From assembly GCA_012656075.1 (NCBI GenBank), contig JAAKBF010000224.1:992001-1056000 (forward strand): a DNA stretch of 64,000 nt, given 5' to 3'. Below, in pieces: positions 54,593-64,000 of the stretch (positions within the stretch are counted from its first letter, which is position 1; every line of letters starts with the position of its first letter). Position numbers and translations under genes: made by a program. A model generated the notes under the pieces. That model did not search any database. It had not been told where the DNA came from and was given only the letters and a program-made list of their open reading frames with translations. Source of the DNA: Phytophthora hibernalis. Its lineage: Eukaryota > Oomycota > Peronosporomycetes > Peronosporales > Peronosporaceae.

Positions 54593-56730
54593 CTAGGCTA
54601 GAATGTTGATGTTGAGAAAGATCAAGTCCTGCCAACTCATTGTCTCCGGATACACCAACTGAGCTGTACGCTGTACCGTATTACCGTCCACCGCATACAC
54701 GTACACGTTCGTGAACCGAGACCTGAACGCCTTGATCATGATGATAGACAGCAAGTCCTTCGAACCTACCAGAAACCGGCCGTTCGCTACCACGTATCCG
54801 GAGCAATACACTCCATCGGCCGACGCGAACTTGAGACCCTTGAAGAAGACGTAGTTTTGTAGTCGGAGATGAGTCCGTATCGTGCTTCGAGTTCGGCACC
54901 GGTGGATAGTTCAAAGTTGGTGAGGTTTCCTTTCTGGGCAGTGGCGGCTTTCTCGTTCGTAGATCGATCTGTACTAGTTCCTGGGCCTTGCTGGTCTGGA
55001 TAAACTCGGTGAAAGAGTTTTCGCAAAACTACGTAAATGAGGACAAGTGACACCAGCAGAACTTTTGGAAAGAGGAGGCAGCCAAAAGCTGAAGTCGATG
55101 CCGTTGAGCATGTGGGTAGTCCAGAGACGCATTGGCGATAATGCGCGCTGAGCGTCGGTGACTGTAGCAATACCTGCGCGATACTCGGTATCGGAGTAGC
55201 TCACGACCGCTTTCAATACCGAGGCGGTCTTGCGAATGATATCCTGACGATTGCTGTGAATTATCTCGAACATGAAGAGCGCAAAAGCTGGATCAATGCG
55301 CTCTTTCGTGAAGCGTCCAATGAGTCCAATTATACTGAGAAAGGTAACTAGTAGATCCGCGTGTGAAAGTTCTCCGTGGATGACTACTTTCTGCGACCCG
55401 GAGATGTCATTGGCGTTCGCGAGACAGAATTCTACTAGTGTCCAGTACTCATTCACGTACCAGGACGCCATCACAAGAAATCCTCTCATCATCAGAGTGC
55501 CATTTGACACGGAAGCGAAAGCGTCGCCAATCCAAATCTTACCCATACGTAAGTTGCGAAAAACCACGATGGCCAACACGCCCAACGAAAAGATTGTCTG
55601 CCACGCGAAGATCAAGTGAATACCGTGCACCCACGCCCATGAATCGAAGATAATTGGTTCACCGTACCATTCCCACTTTGACAGAGCGCCAGCAGGACTC
55701 TCTGAATCGACTTGCCAGTACATATTACGCATCGTTGCCTGCTCTGACTCAGCATGAAGATAAAATCCTCGACGACGAGCAGTGCGTGCGTGTTTGATAG
55801 CATCTGCTGACTCATTCCGCGGGACGCTGGAGAGCTCTAAGTAGCCGTCCGGAGACACTCCATCTAGCGTATACACATCGAAAGCAGGTGAACTTGTGTA
55901 TGGGTAGTCCAAGCCAAGAACAAAATGTTGGTCTACTTTGGTAGCTCGCATGTCATCCACAGAGAAGAGTGTGGCCAAGACAGCGGGGCCCTTTCGGCTC
56001 TGCTCTTCAACTCGGTAATCTTGAGTTGATAGCGAGATAGTAACAATGCGTACGTCCTCTGGGTTGCTTTTACGGCGCACCAAATTGTACACACGCAACA
56101 AACTGGGATCCCCTGTCACCAAAGGAGGGAGGTGCAGTCGACTATCGGCATAATAAACTCCAGATCCTGCAAAATGGTGAGGTTGTATGAACTGGTAAAG
56201 ATGAGCCCCATGAACCCTGTGTACAGGAACGATTGGCTGTAGATGTCGGCGTCAAACCCCTCAATATCACTACAGCTCGTAAACGACACGGAGGTTGGTG
56301 ACTGGAGGTACATTGTTTCGTTGCGTGCTGGGGTCGTGTCACCACCTAGTACACTTTGTACCAGTGGACTGTCCCGAATGAGACCGTCCCCGCAGTACCC
56401 AACAATGAGTTCGGCTTCCATTGTGCCAAATGACTCAGCGCCGACAGTTGTTCCTTGTAGTACATCCATCGTTTTATATGCTGCTTGAAGCCCGACACCA
56501 GCGTACATCAACGCAGCAGCCACTCCTGCCACCCGTCTCACCAAATTGAAAAGCTGTGCACCGGTAATTCGCTTCTTGTGGTTCCCTGGATGGCCTGGTT
56601 TCTTTCGATGCTGTTGAGGAGCAACGCGTGATAGTATGCCCTCATCGCCGCAAACTAGCGTTGCTCCAACTTCACGAAATGCACGCGATGTGTTGGGCGG
56701 CAGTATGAGCGACGAGGAGGTGAATACCAC
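54593..56730 (-). CDS. Multi-pass membrane protein, cluster family copy 7 (four missing bases)
   Basis: Family motifs in order: helix RRVAGVAAALMYAGVGLQA, ELIVGYCGDGLIRDSPLVQ, GGDTTPARNETMYLQ, YNLTILQDLEFIMPIVDCTS, VTGDPSLLRVYNLVRR, SLSTQDYRVEEQSRKGPAV, HGIHLIFAWQTIFSLGVLAI, then FELSTGAELEARYGLISDY. Breaks lie near 56128 (C), about 55070-55085 (T and C) and 54856 (T). No in-frame ATG exists before the first helix, so the start is unclear; another lost base upstream or an unseen first exon would explain this. The upper bound given is the edge of the open frame. Closest to copy 6. Confidence 0.78.
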
Positions 56731-56913
56731 CTTCTAAATCTGTTGACGACTGAAATAGCGGAAGTAGGACTTCAGGGTATAACTATCGAATGACGTCGCG
56801 CTAACGCAGACAAGACCATGAAGGAGTTGTCTAACTTGGAGGATTCAGCTTGATGTGCAACTTACCCTAATAAATGAAGTCTACGAGAGTTTGACTCCTA
56901 AATGTGCGAGCAT

Positions 56914-57310
56914 CTATTGCATACCTACAGACCACGCTACACCCGTAGCAGTTTCAAACGATGTCAATTGGTCTTCTGGTGAGGTATGATGTTGCTCAGC
57001 CACATTTGAATAGCGCGTGTACTCAAAACGATGGATCGGTAAGTCGTCAATAGCAGCAATTTTGGCAAGCAAACCATCACTCTGGTACTGCTCAATCACT
57101 TGGTAGTAATGCGTTGTGGCGTTTCGTGATAAATTCGCACCACATCGTCTTATACCTTGAAGCCAATCTGCAACCCCCAACAGGAATAATGAGCTCCAGG
57201 TCCGTCAGATATGGAAGTTGATCACCGCGTGCGTTTCGAGGAACAAAGAGTCTTCCCGTAAAGCAGTGGGTCCCAACACGTTTTGCACGTAGCTGCAGTA
57301 CGGACGCTGC
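56914..57310 (-). pseudogene. Decayed eighth copy of the membrane family
   Basis: Short remnants in family order on the minus strand but in shifting frames: VLGPTALREDSLFLETHA (compare ILGGDTTPRGYSIFLET), LPYLTDLELIIPVGGC (compare TELELVVPVVDC), NATTHYYQVIEQYQSDGLLA followed by KIAAIDD (compare TQDYEVAQQFQRG and IAAIDDM). It then jumps directly to DQLTSFETATGV (compare LTSFELATGA). The whole membrane core between the last two blocks is gone, so this is a true internal deletion and not a sequencing artefact. Confidence 0.75.
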
Positions 57311-57568
57311 ATTCCTGCACCACGGCACCCAAGTCCTTGGACTCGCAGCCGTGCAGAACTCAATATTCCCGACCTCAATCTTCTCCTGCGTCGTTTCGAG
57401 TCTATAGACGAATACCTGAGACCGCCGTCCTGATGGGTGCTGGCCCTGCGACACAAGCGCTGGTGCTTGCGCATATGCGTGTGTGACAGACATGCGCGCC
57501 TTTCAAATCTGAAGCACTGACGTAGCTCATTCCCAAAGTCGCTCGCGACCAAGCACCAGCAGCCAAGT

Positions 57569-58261
57569 ATGGCATCTACAGAAGTGGCCCAAGTTCCGAC
57601 CAAAGAGGACGTGGACTATGTCCTCGTGGATTTTGAGCCTCTGCATAAGCAACGTTGGCGTAGTGAGACCGTGCGTCTCGTGTGCGTGGAGTTCCCGCCG
57701 CACACGCGCAGTCTGTGGCACCGACACTTAAACTACGGCATCTACGTGGTCATGGCGCCGCTCAACGTGACGGAGCAGCCCATCGGGCAGCAGCCACGTC
57801 CACTCATGCAGGACAAGGGCTCCGTCTTCTGCCGCGACCACACCAAGGACAAGCTGCTGCACGTGATCACGAGTCACGACTCGCCGCTCTTCATCGTGGA
57901 GGTGGAACTGCTCAAGAAGAAAGAGGACGTCATGGCTCATGGCCAAGTGGCGCTTCATACCGGCAACTGTGTCGAGCTGCTGAACAATGAACCTGAGTGT
58001 CGGGTGTACCGCCTTACGCTGGAAGATGATGAGACTCAGTCGACCACCGAGATCTCGCTCAACCTGCCCACGGGTGCTGTGCTGGTTGTGCTGGACGACT
58101 GCGACGTGGAGGTCACCAATGTGTCCGAGAACCCCAACGTCGAGACGGAGCGCAAACTGTCGCTGAAGGTCGCGGACGACATCCAGCTGACCGCCGGCAA
58201 GTTTAACATCAAGCTCCTGTCGTCTAAAAAGACGCAGTTCATCCTCGCAGAGGTCTACTAA
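57569..58261 (+). CDS. Cupin-like protein, tandem copy 1
   Basis: 230 residues, intact, starting MASTEVAQVPTKEDVDYV. The N-terminal half has a cupin-like strand pattern with FPPHTRSLWHRHLNYGIYVV (possible H-x-H metal site), GSVFCRDHTKDKLLHVI and LFIVEVELL. The C-terminal half (CRVYRLTLEDD, SLNLPTGAVLVVLDDCDVEV, LKVADDIQLTAGKFNIKLL) looks like a second beta-barrel, making this a bicupin-like fold. The substrate is unknown and the second barrel lacks visible metal ligands. It is followed by a paralogue 390 bp downstream on the same strand. No signal peptide, so cytosolic. Confidence 0.75.
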   Translation: MASTEVAQVPTKEDVDYVLVDFEPLHKQRWRSETVRLVCVEFPPHTRSLWHRHLNYGIYVVMAPLNVTEQPIGQQPRPLMQDKGSVFCRDHTKDKLLHVITSHDSPLFIVEVELLKKKEDVMAHGQVALHTGNCVELLNNEPECRVYRLTLEDDETQSTTEISLNLPTGAVLVVLDDCDVEVTNVSENPNVETERKLSLKVADDIQLTAGKFNIKLLSSKKTQFILAEVY

Positions 58262-58648
58262 GTGGTGGATGAACACCTGAGCAAACCCAGTGAAGGCGAC
58301 TAAATCGTAAGTGTGCGAACTCGAACGGCAGGACAAGAAGTGCTCTATAAGTCTGGCTTGAATCTACCAATCTACTCTTTATTGATGCGAGTGAACTTCT
58401 TCTTTTGTGTTGAAGACATCGTGTTTTTTAACGGAACACGGTCGGATGATCGCATGAAGACTGCAGACACCAACTTCGAAGTCAATACACGAAAGGTGGA
58501 TTACGACCGTTGAGCTAACATGTAAAGTACAACCTCGATTCGCATCATCAGTGATTCATCACTGCATTGTTCAGGAGTCCTGAATCAGGACTGTGGCTGG
58601 CGTCCAGCTTCATTCTCAAATCGCGCAAGAACAGGAGAGCAACGCCCG

Positions 58649-59332
58649 ATGGAAACCCAAGAGACTACCGTCGACTACGTGCTCGTGGATTTCGAGCCGC
58701 TACACGAGCAACGCTGGCGCAGTGACACTGTGCGGCTCGTGTGCGCCGAGTTTCCTCCGTACACGACTTGTCTGTGGCACCAGCACCTCAAGTACGGAAT
58801 TTACGTGGTCATGGCGCCACTCGACGTCGTGGAGCAACCGTACGGTGAGAAGCCTCGACCTCTGGTGCAGAGCAAAGGTGCCGTCTTCTGTCGTGACCAT
58901 ACCAAGGACAAGTTAATTCACGTTGCTACCACAAGTGAACTACCTGCTTTCCTCATTGAAGTCGAATTGCTCAAGGAGAAGGCGGACGTGGTGCCGAACG
59001 GTAACTTGCCACTGCACGCCGGTCCTGGAATTGAGCTTCTCAACAACGAATCGGAATGCCGAGTGTATCGGTTCACGCTGCAAGATAATTCAAGTGACGA
59101 CGATGCAACTTCCAACGTCTCACTTACGCTGCCAACGGAAGCGGTTTTGCTAGCGCTGGAGGAGTGCGAGGTGAAAATCACCAGCACTTTGACCAATACG
59201 CTCGAGGATTCTGCGCGCCAACTTTCGTTGAAAGTTGGAGACGACGTTCATCTGAACGCTGGGAAATTCAAGCTTAAGATCGTGTCGTCTGGTGTGAAGG
59301 AGACGCAGTTTGTACTGGCTGAGGTCTTTTAG
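58649..59332 (+). CDS. Cupin-like protein, tandem copy 2
   Basis: 227 residues, intact, starting METQETTVDYVLVDFEPLHE. Colinear with copy 1: FPPYTTCLWHQHLKYGIYVV (H-x-H retained), GAVFCRDHTKDKLIHV, FLIEVELLKEK, then CRVYRFTLQD, LTLPTEAVLLALEECEVKI and LKVGDDVHLNAGKFKLKI. The N-terminal barrel is better conserved between copies than the C-terminal one, which suggests the first barrel carries the activity. The stop is only 65 bp from the convergent gamma-glutamyl hydrolase stop. Confidence 0.75.
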   Translation: METQETTVDYVLVDFEPLHEQRWRSDTVRLVCAEFPPYTTCLWHQHLKYGIYVVMAPLDVVEQPYGEKPRPLVQSKGAVFCRDHTKDKLIHVATTSELPAFLIEVELLKEKADVVPNGNLPLHAGPGIELLNNESECRVYRFTLQDNSSDDDATSNVSLTLPTEAVLLALEECEVKITSTLTNTLEDSARQLSLKVGDDVHLNAGKFKLKIVSSGVKETQFVLAEVF

Positions 59333-59397
59333 GTACTCTGTAGATGCTTGGTGCTACCAAATACACCCTCTGCAGCCTTCTCTGCTTCATTTGTCCA

Positions 59398-60353
59398 CTA
59401 CATCTGCACGGCCCAAAAGTCCATCTTGAAGTCGTGCTTGAAGATGTACGACTGGACGAAGCCCGGGTCCGTGATCGTGGACGTCTGATAGTTGTAAATG
59501 AGCGCCTGGCGCTCCGTCTTGGGGTCCTCGAACCGCAAGTCGTTCTTGCGAGCTTCGTCGACGAAGAAATTGGCAAAAAACTGTCCGATGGCGATACCCT
59601 CACGCGAGTGGTCGACCACCTCGTAAGGTATGCCGTCGTGGTACTCACCATACTCAAAGCTGTTCTTCTCCGGGTGGAATTGCACGGCGTAGACAGGGTA
59701 CTGCTTGGCCTCAAAGGCCGAGATGAACTCAACCCCTGGCGGTCCACATTGGTAGCCAGGACCGTGTAAAAGTCCGTTAACGACGTGTACTGGTTGAACC
59801 TCTGGGGTGTGATGCCCTGCTCATGGTTGTTCATGGTGATGGGCTTGTCCTTGAGCCACCCGTACAGCTCAGCACTGGCTTGGCTGAAGAGGCGACTGGA
59901 CGGAGCTTCGACTGTGAAGTTGAGTGGCAGTGTGATGTTCATAGCGTCAAGTCCCTTATTAAGGGACGCCATGTCCTTCGTTGTGAGCTGTACGAGCCAC
60001 TCGAAGCCCAGACAAGTGGCCCACACGGGGAAGTGCACGCCCTTGTCATTGAGCTCCAGTGCCAATTGGAACAGCCGCTCAGCACGGTCGTTGACGGTAG
60101 CAGCACCTCCTGGGAAGAGCAGTCCATTGAGCTGAGGCAGCAGCTGCTCCAAGTACGGCTTGGGGGCGTTGTACGGGATGGGGACGACACGACCTCCTGC
60201 GCTCTCCACCCACTTGACGTAGGACGCGGCGATGTACTCGCCATGCTGGGAGATTGGATGCGCGAAGACGCCGATGATGGGGCCGCGAGGACTGGCGGCC
60301 GACACGAACGAGAGGCTCAGCGCCACGTACAACAGGAGCGATGCGAACGTCAT
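59398..60353 (-). CDS. GGH: Gamma-glutamyl hydrolase (peptidase C26), secreted or vacuolar
   Basis: Removes gamma-linked glutamates from folate polyglutamates and related compounds. The ATG at 60353 gives a good signal peptide (MTFASLLLYVALSLSFVSA); upstream in-frame codons would spoil it. Family blocks: GPIIGVFAHPI, YIAASYVKWVESAGGRVVPI, LNGLLFPGGAA, FPVWATCLGFEWLVQL (nucleophile Cys in TCLGFE) and YAVQFHPEKNSFEY (catalytic His). Length is about 318 residues, normal for the family. One G is missing in the GGGG run near 59738, just before VEFISAFEAKQ; restoring it reaches the catalytic His. It is likely vacuolar or extracellular. Confidence 0.93.
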
Positions 60354-60920
60354 GAGGAAGATGCGGATCTGATTGATACACTCAACATGAAGAGGCATTG
60401 CGATGCGATTGGCTGTATTTTTAGCCAATTCGAGGGCGCTTCAAATTATCAGCAGCAAAATATTGTTTGAAAATGGATAGCTATGATTGGCTAAATTGAT
60501 ATTTAACTGACGTCCAGAACATGATAGCTTTCCATTTACGAAAGATTTTAGGGGTATTTTTAACCGTAGAATCTGATTCTTCTGTCAGATTTCGTGAATT
60601 CGGACTCCTTTTACACGATGTACCTCTTATAAAAGGTGCTCTCAAGAGCTTGTCAACCTATGATTCAGACATTGGGGAGCATAATATACGCTAAAACATT
60701 TGCGGAACCGTTAGAGCATCTCCACCGGCCGATCAAAGCTATAAGTCAAATCCGCGATTTGACTTGGTGCATTCCCCACCGGTTCAGTTTATTTTTGTTG
60801 TTGTTAAACCTGCAACTGTATCCGTTTGCGTTTGACTATCCCTTCAAGCAGCACGATAACCCAGCCATTCTCCAGTTTGAGCCCAAGTGAAGAGAAGAGG
60901 TGCCACGCTCCTGAACAACC
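60354..60920. other. Intergenic region
   Basis: About 570 AT-richer bp upstream of the hydrolase and of the transposon relic. No gene recognised. Confidence 0.35.
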
Positions 60921-61620
60921 ATGGATGCGTCCATAGATGAAATTGAGACCGATCCGTTTTCTAGATTCGCAGAGGATGAATTGTTTGGAGACTCGGATCT
61001 ATTCGAAGTTTGTCAAGCCCGGATTCGGAGGAGGAAAAAGAGAAAAACATTCCAGGGGGTGACACCTGGTAAAGTCTTCAAGAAAACACTACGACGATCT
61101 CGTTGGGAAGTACTTCTGTGAAGATCCTATCTACGATCAACGAGATTTTCTCAGGCGCTTACGCATGTCGAAGTCTTTTGCTCTGGTGGGTGTTTAACGC
61201 AGTGATTGACGCCGACCTGTATTTTGAGCATCGGCGCGACGCTACGGGAAAGTGGGGATTTATCAACTTGCCAAGGTGGTGGTTGCCCTTCGTGTACTGG
61301 CATACGCTCTCCCCGCTGATGCCATAGATGAGGATTTTGGAATGGCCGAGTCGACCGTTTGTGAAACAATTCACCATCTTGTAGATGCGATTGACAAGCA
61401 GTTCAGCTCTAAATATGTACGACAACCTGCTGTCGAAGACGTGAGCCGCCTCCTCCAACAAAACGCAGAGCGAGGTTTACTGGTATACTCTTCAGTTTTG
61501 ACTGCATGCATTGGTGTGGAAGAAATGCCCAACACTGTTCAAAACCCCAGGAAGCGGATAGGCAGTTCTCATTGGACGGAAGAGCAACAGCAAATCCGGG
61601 GATTTTACTGGGGTTAAGTA
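60921..61620 (+). pseudogene. PIF/Harbinger-type transposase relic
   Basis: Plant_tran/DDE_Tnp_4 family remains spread over all three frames. A start region (MDASIDEIETDPFSRFAEDE) is followed by DDLVGKYFCEDPIYDQRDFL with RRLRMSKS, then DADLYFEHRRDATGKWGF, LAKVVVALRVLAYALPADAI, ESTVCETIHHLVDAIDKQF and SSKYVRQP. Next comes FDCMHWCGRNAQHCS, equivalent to the GSxDCMHW segment with the first catalytic Asp. The sequence then jumps to RGSNND, equivalent to the later GSNND motif with the second Asp, so about 60 residues between them are deleted. It cannot encode an active enzyme. Confidence 0.75.
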
Positions 61621-62580
61621 GAGGGAGCAACAATGACGACCATGACTAAGGCCCCCGGACTCGGGCCCCCTCCGGACAAGTGTCCCCTCCGGCCGCGGGA
61701 CCTCTTCACCTTGACGATGGAGTGAAACTCGGGGGCGGACTGGAGCAGAGATCAGAGACGGGGATCAGCGGAGACAAGATGCAAGACGACTGTTGATGAG
61801 GCAAGAGGAAATAAGTCGACGGCGAGGCTCAATGAGACCCCAGACAAGGGCTAGGGGCACCTCAGGAAGACGGACGAAACATCGCCACCACGCATTGAGA
61901 CGTGGAGTACCAGGGTACAAGCTCACAGTCCGAAGACGATGGGGCGATATATGGTGGAGCAAGTCAAGGGAGCACAAATGTTCCAAGGCGTGTGGAACCC
62001 ACTTCACGTCAAGCAGTTGACGACCACCTTAGCGACAGACTGGGGTACCACGACTGAGAAGATTTGGACGACAACGGAACAGACTATGAGAGAAGCAGCA
62101 CTGGTACCAGCTAATGCGTACCGTGATGAAGACATCAGACCATGGACGGACATGGAAAACTCCGTCGTGTTGGCATACATGGAGGGAGAGTTTGACTTGC
62201 CCCACCCGCCTAGCTTTGTGTAGGAAATTCTGGTGGGAGTTCATAGGGCTTTGTTGGAAGACTTCCATGATCGCTTTGTCGCTGACAGTCAATTTGCTGC
62301 AGACGGTCCGACGCGCGAGACAGGTTCCGCACGCGGAGCCTTTTAAGGAGCTGTTCCAGTCGAACTCTGACACACGCTTTGGCATTGAAATGATGAGTGT
62401 GATACAGGCTGACGTTAAGTGCATAGAATATGATGGGCTGCACACGTTGAACATGGTAATCCACTCTCGAACTGCGGCAAACCGGTGGACGAGGCATTCT
62501 CTTCGTTTTCAGCGTGCAGTCATTAGGCCTCGATATCAAAAGACGGCTACCGTGCACGGTAGCGGCTATTTGCCCGAATA
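61621..62580 (+). other. Unassigned region with one open frame
   Basis: It begins with a very GC-rich tract (61640-61760, many CCCC/GGGG runs). The frame at 61939-62223 (MGRYMVEQVKGAQMFQGVWN, later DMENSVVLAYMEGEFDLPHP) continues past one stop as ILVGVHRALLEDFHDRFVAD. It may be a retroelement or transposon-borne fragment because both sides are transposon relics, but I recognise no domain. Confidence 0.3.
62546..62563. repeat. 18-bp perfect palindrome
   Basis: GCTACCGTGCACGGTAGC is a perfect 18-bp palindrome lying between two transposon relics. It may be an element end or a footprint. Confidence 0.7.
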
Positions 62581-62789
62581 GAGCTGACCTTCGGAAAATC
62601 AATCTAAACTGGTCGAGAACGTTATGACGACAACACGATCAGATACATTAACCACAACTAGCGCGATTGACGTGGCTTTTAGTTGGCTAGTCTGCATCTG
62701 ATTGAATGGGCAGATTTCATTTTTCATAAGGAACTAACAAAAAATTAGAACTCGGTACTCATCACAGTCGTGTCGCTATCGCTTTCAGG

Positions 62790-64000
62790 TGCGGCAGTCT
62801 CTAGTCGTATCTCTCGACGTCTCCTTGCTCAGCGGTTAGCTTCGAGACGTCTTGTTCGTCTCTCGGTTCCAATTGATATTATCCGCCTCAGATAGTCTCT
62901 GTAGTGCTCTCCATCTTCTGCCCGGAGTGGATGGTCTCGTACTTGAAAGTTTGTCAACGCAACGCAGGCTCTGAAGAAGGTCTCATACTTCTTCTCTTGC
63001 CACCGATACTTGTCTGAACAGAGAGCCCACAGCGTACACATCCTACCAAAGTAGCTCTCTACTACATTGTACGATACGATCCGAGGATATGTCGTGGTTG
63101 AGAGCCTCTTCTTCTACCGTTAAAGGTGTTGATGGCCGACGGCGTAAATGAATCAACACTCGCATCTCATTTACCAGACACTGATAGCCTTTGTCAGCCA
63201 TAATTATCCAGGACTCTGGATATTCCACTAGCAAGGGCCCTTCATCCGCCATGTTGTCGTCTGTTGTGGGTTTGGTGGCAGCCGCAACATGAAACTCCTT
63301 GTTCTTCCTGAAGATCGTGGTGTCGGCCTCGGAGCCTTTGTAGTGGTGGGAGCAATTGATCGCAAGCCCAGTAGGAAGGACAGATACCTCTTTCTTGTAG
63401 CCATGTAGTTTGTGTTTTTGCTGTAGTATGCAGCCCGCTCTTGCTGACTTCCAGCAGGCATGTTTGCCTGCTGGAAGGTTACATCAACCGCATAGCGAGC
63501 GCTGGAAAGCATGCCCTGCCAGCACCTCCTTGCGCATTGTCCTATCACGCTCAGCATGCTCCACAAAGACTTTGTACAGGTACAGAGACAGCATCTCCAA
63601 GAACCCCACCACCTTTTTCTCGAACGTCGGGGCCTAGATGTGAAAGGTTGTAGCCAAAAGGTCCCAACGCCCGCCGTTCTTCAGGACGCACAGCGAGATG
63701 AAGAGGATGTCATGCCTGACTCTTTGTGTTTGTTGCCCTTCCCCACGTTTCAGCGGGTGACCATGTACGGCTCCACAGCCTGGAGATCTCCGACCGTGAA
63801 GTTGATAGCTTCAGCACGCTGTCAGTGCTAATGTCTTGAAACATGACGATGATGGGGTGGTCGGCGTCTCCATCCCCGTCGCTGTCGGGCAGTACGTCGA
63901 GGTGATGCCGAGCACGCTTGCTAGCACGCTTTTCCTCTAGGACGAGCAACTTTATGAAGCCTTGACGGGCGTTGCGCTTGCGACGCACTTGCTCTGCGTC
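62790..64000 (-). pseudogene. Second DDE_Tnp_4-type transposase, broken
   Basis: Minus-strand transposase that runs off the window's right edge. Order on the minus strand: a basic N-terminal region (KRASKRARHHLDVL), ISRLWSRTW-type text, an alternating-frame HGGRWDLLA block (family: LKHGGxWDxLA), YAVDVTFQQANMPAGSQQER with the first catalytic Asp, and SWIIMADKGYQCLVNEMRVL with the second Asp. Further on comes NHDISSDRIV followed, after a break, by the MCTLWALCSDKYRWQEKKYE and LTNFQVRDHPLR C-terminal region. The catalytic Glu (VENxFGR in relatives) falls at the break near 63050. At least four frame changes. It is a different lineage from the plus-strand relic at 60.9 kb. Confidence 0.75.

Noticed and set aside
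1..64000. CRISPR arrays, bacterial operons, rRNA or tRNA genes
   Set aside because: No regularly spaced repeats, no Shine-Dalgarno pattern and no recognisable rRNA or cloverleaf sequence were seen; genes have spliceosomal introns.

Overview
The window looks like nuclear DNA of an oomycete, most likely a Phytophthora or close peronosporalean relative. Genes are closely packed on both strands, introns are short (about 50-80 bp, GT..AG), at least one start (the superoxide dismutase) is preceded by an oomycete-type TCATTC initiator, and several families present (FYVE-START proteins, arrays of membrane alpha/beta hydrolases, a large multi-pass membrane family) are typical of that group. The species cannot be fixed from the sequence alone.

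Layout. 1-9 kb holds conserved eukaryotic genes: an LRRC40-like LRR protein, a secreted type I membrane protein, a ten-exon PHAF1 homologue, NAF1, a Mn-type superoxide dismutase and a small membrane-anchored coiled-coil gene. 10.5-13.3 kb is a tail-to-tail pair of FYVE/START proteins. 14.1-21.6 kb is a tandem array of four membrane-anchored hormone-sensitive-lipase-type hydrolases plus the decayed tail of a fifth. 22.5-34.4 kb holds an oomycete coiled-coil protein, another coiled-coil gene, a HEI10-like meiotic RING protein, a long coiled-coil protein sharing its promoter, PITHD1 and an RCC1-repeat protein only 45 bp apart head to head, and two related proteins with S-[AP]-W-x-x-x-P repeats that both end in a CaaX prenylation box. 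35.0-38.2 kb is a pogo-type DNA transposon with 25-bp inverted repeats, a TA duplication and two convergent genes. 38.4-57.3 kb is a cluster of seven copies and one relic of a roughly 700-residue multi-pass membrane family that I cannot assign to a known family. 57.5-60.4 kb has two tandem cupin-like proteins and a secreted gamma-glutamyl hydrolase. 60.9-64 kb contains remains of two DDE_Tnp_4 (PIF/Harbinger-like) transposons.

A property of the whole window shapes the annotation. About 36 reading-frame breaks interrupt otherwise well-conserved genes, and every one is explained by loss of one base (occasionally two nearby), mostly at a short homopolymer. They occur in housekeeping genes such as the dismutase, NAF1, LRRC40 and gamma-glutamyl hydrolase. 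I therefore read most of them as sequence or assembly undercalls, not gene death, and give gene coordinates across them. The transposon relics and the two truncated copies (21.5 kb, 57 kb) show real decay.

Novel-looking items are the CaaX/W-repeat protein pair, the multi-pass family with a near-identical shared 3' tract in two members, the two-gene pogo element, and an over-represented palindrome TACCGGTA that sits in four convergent intergenic gaps.
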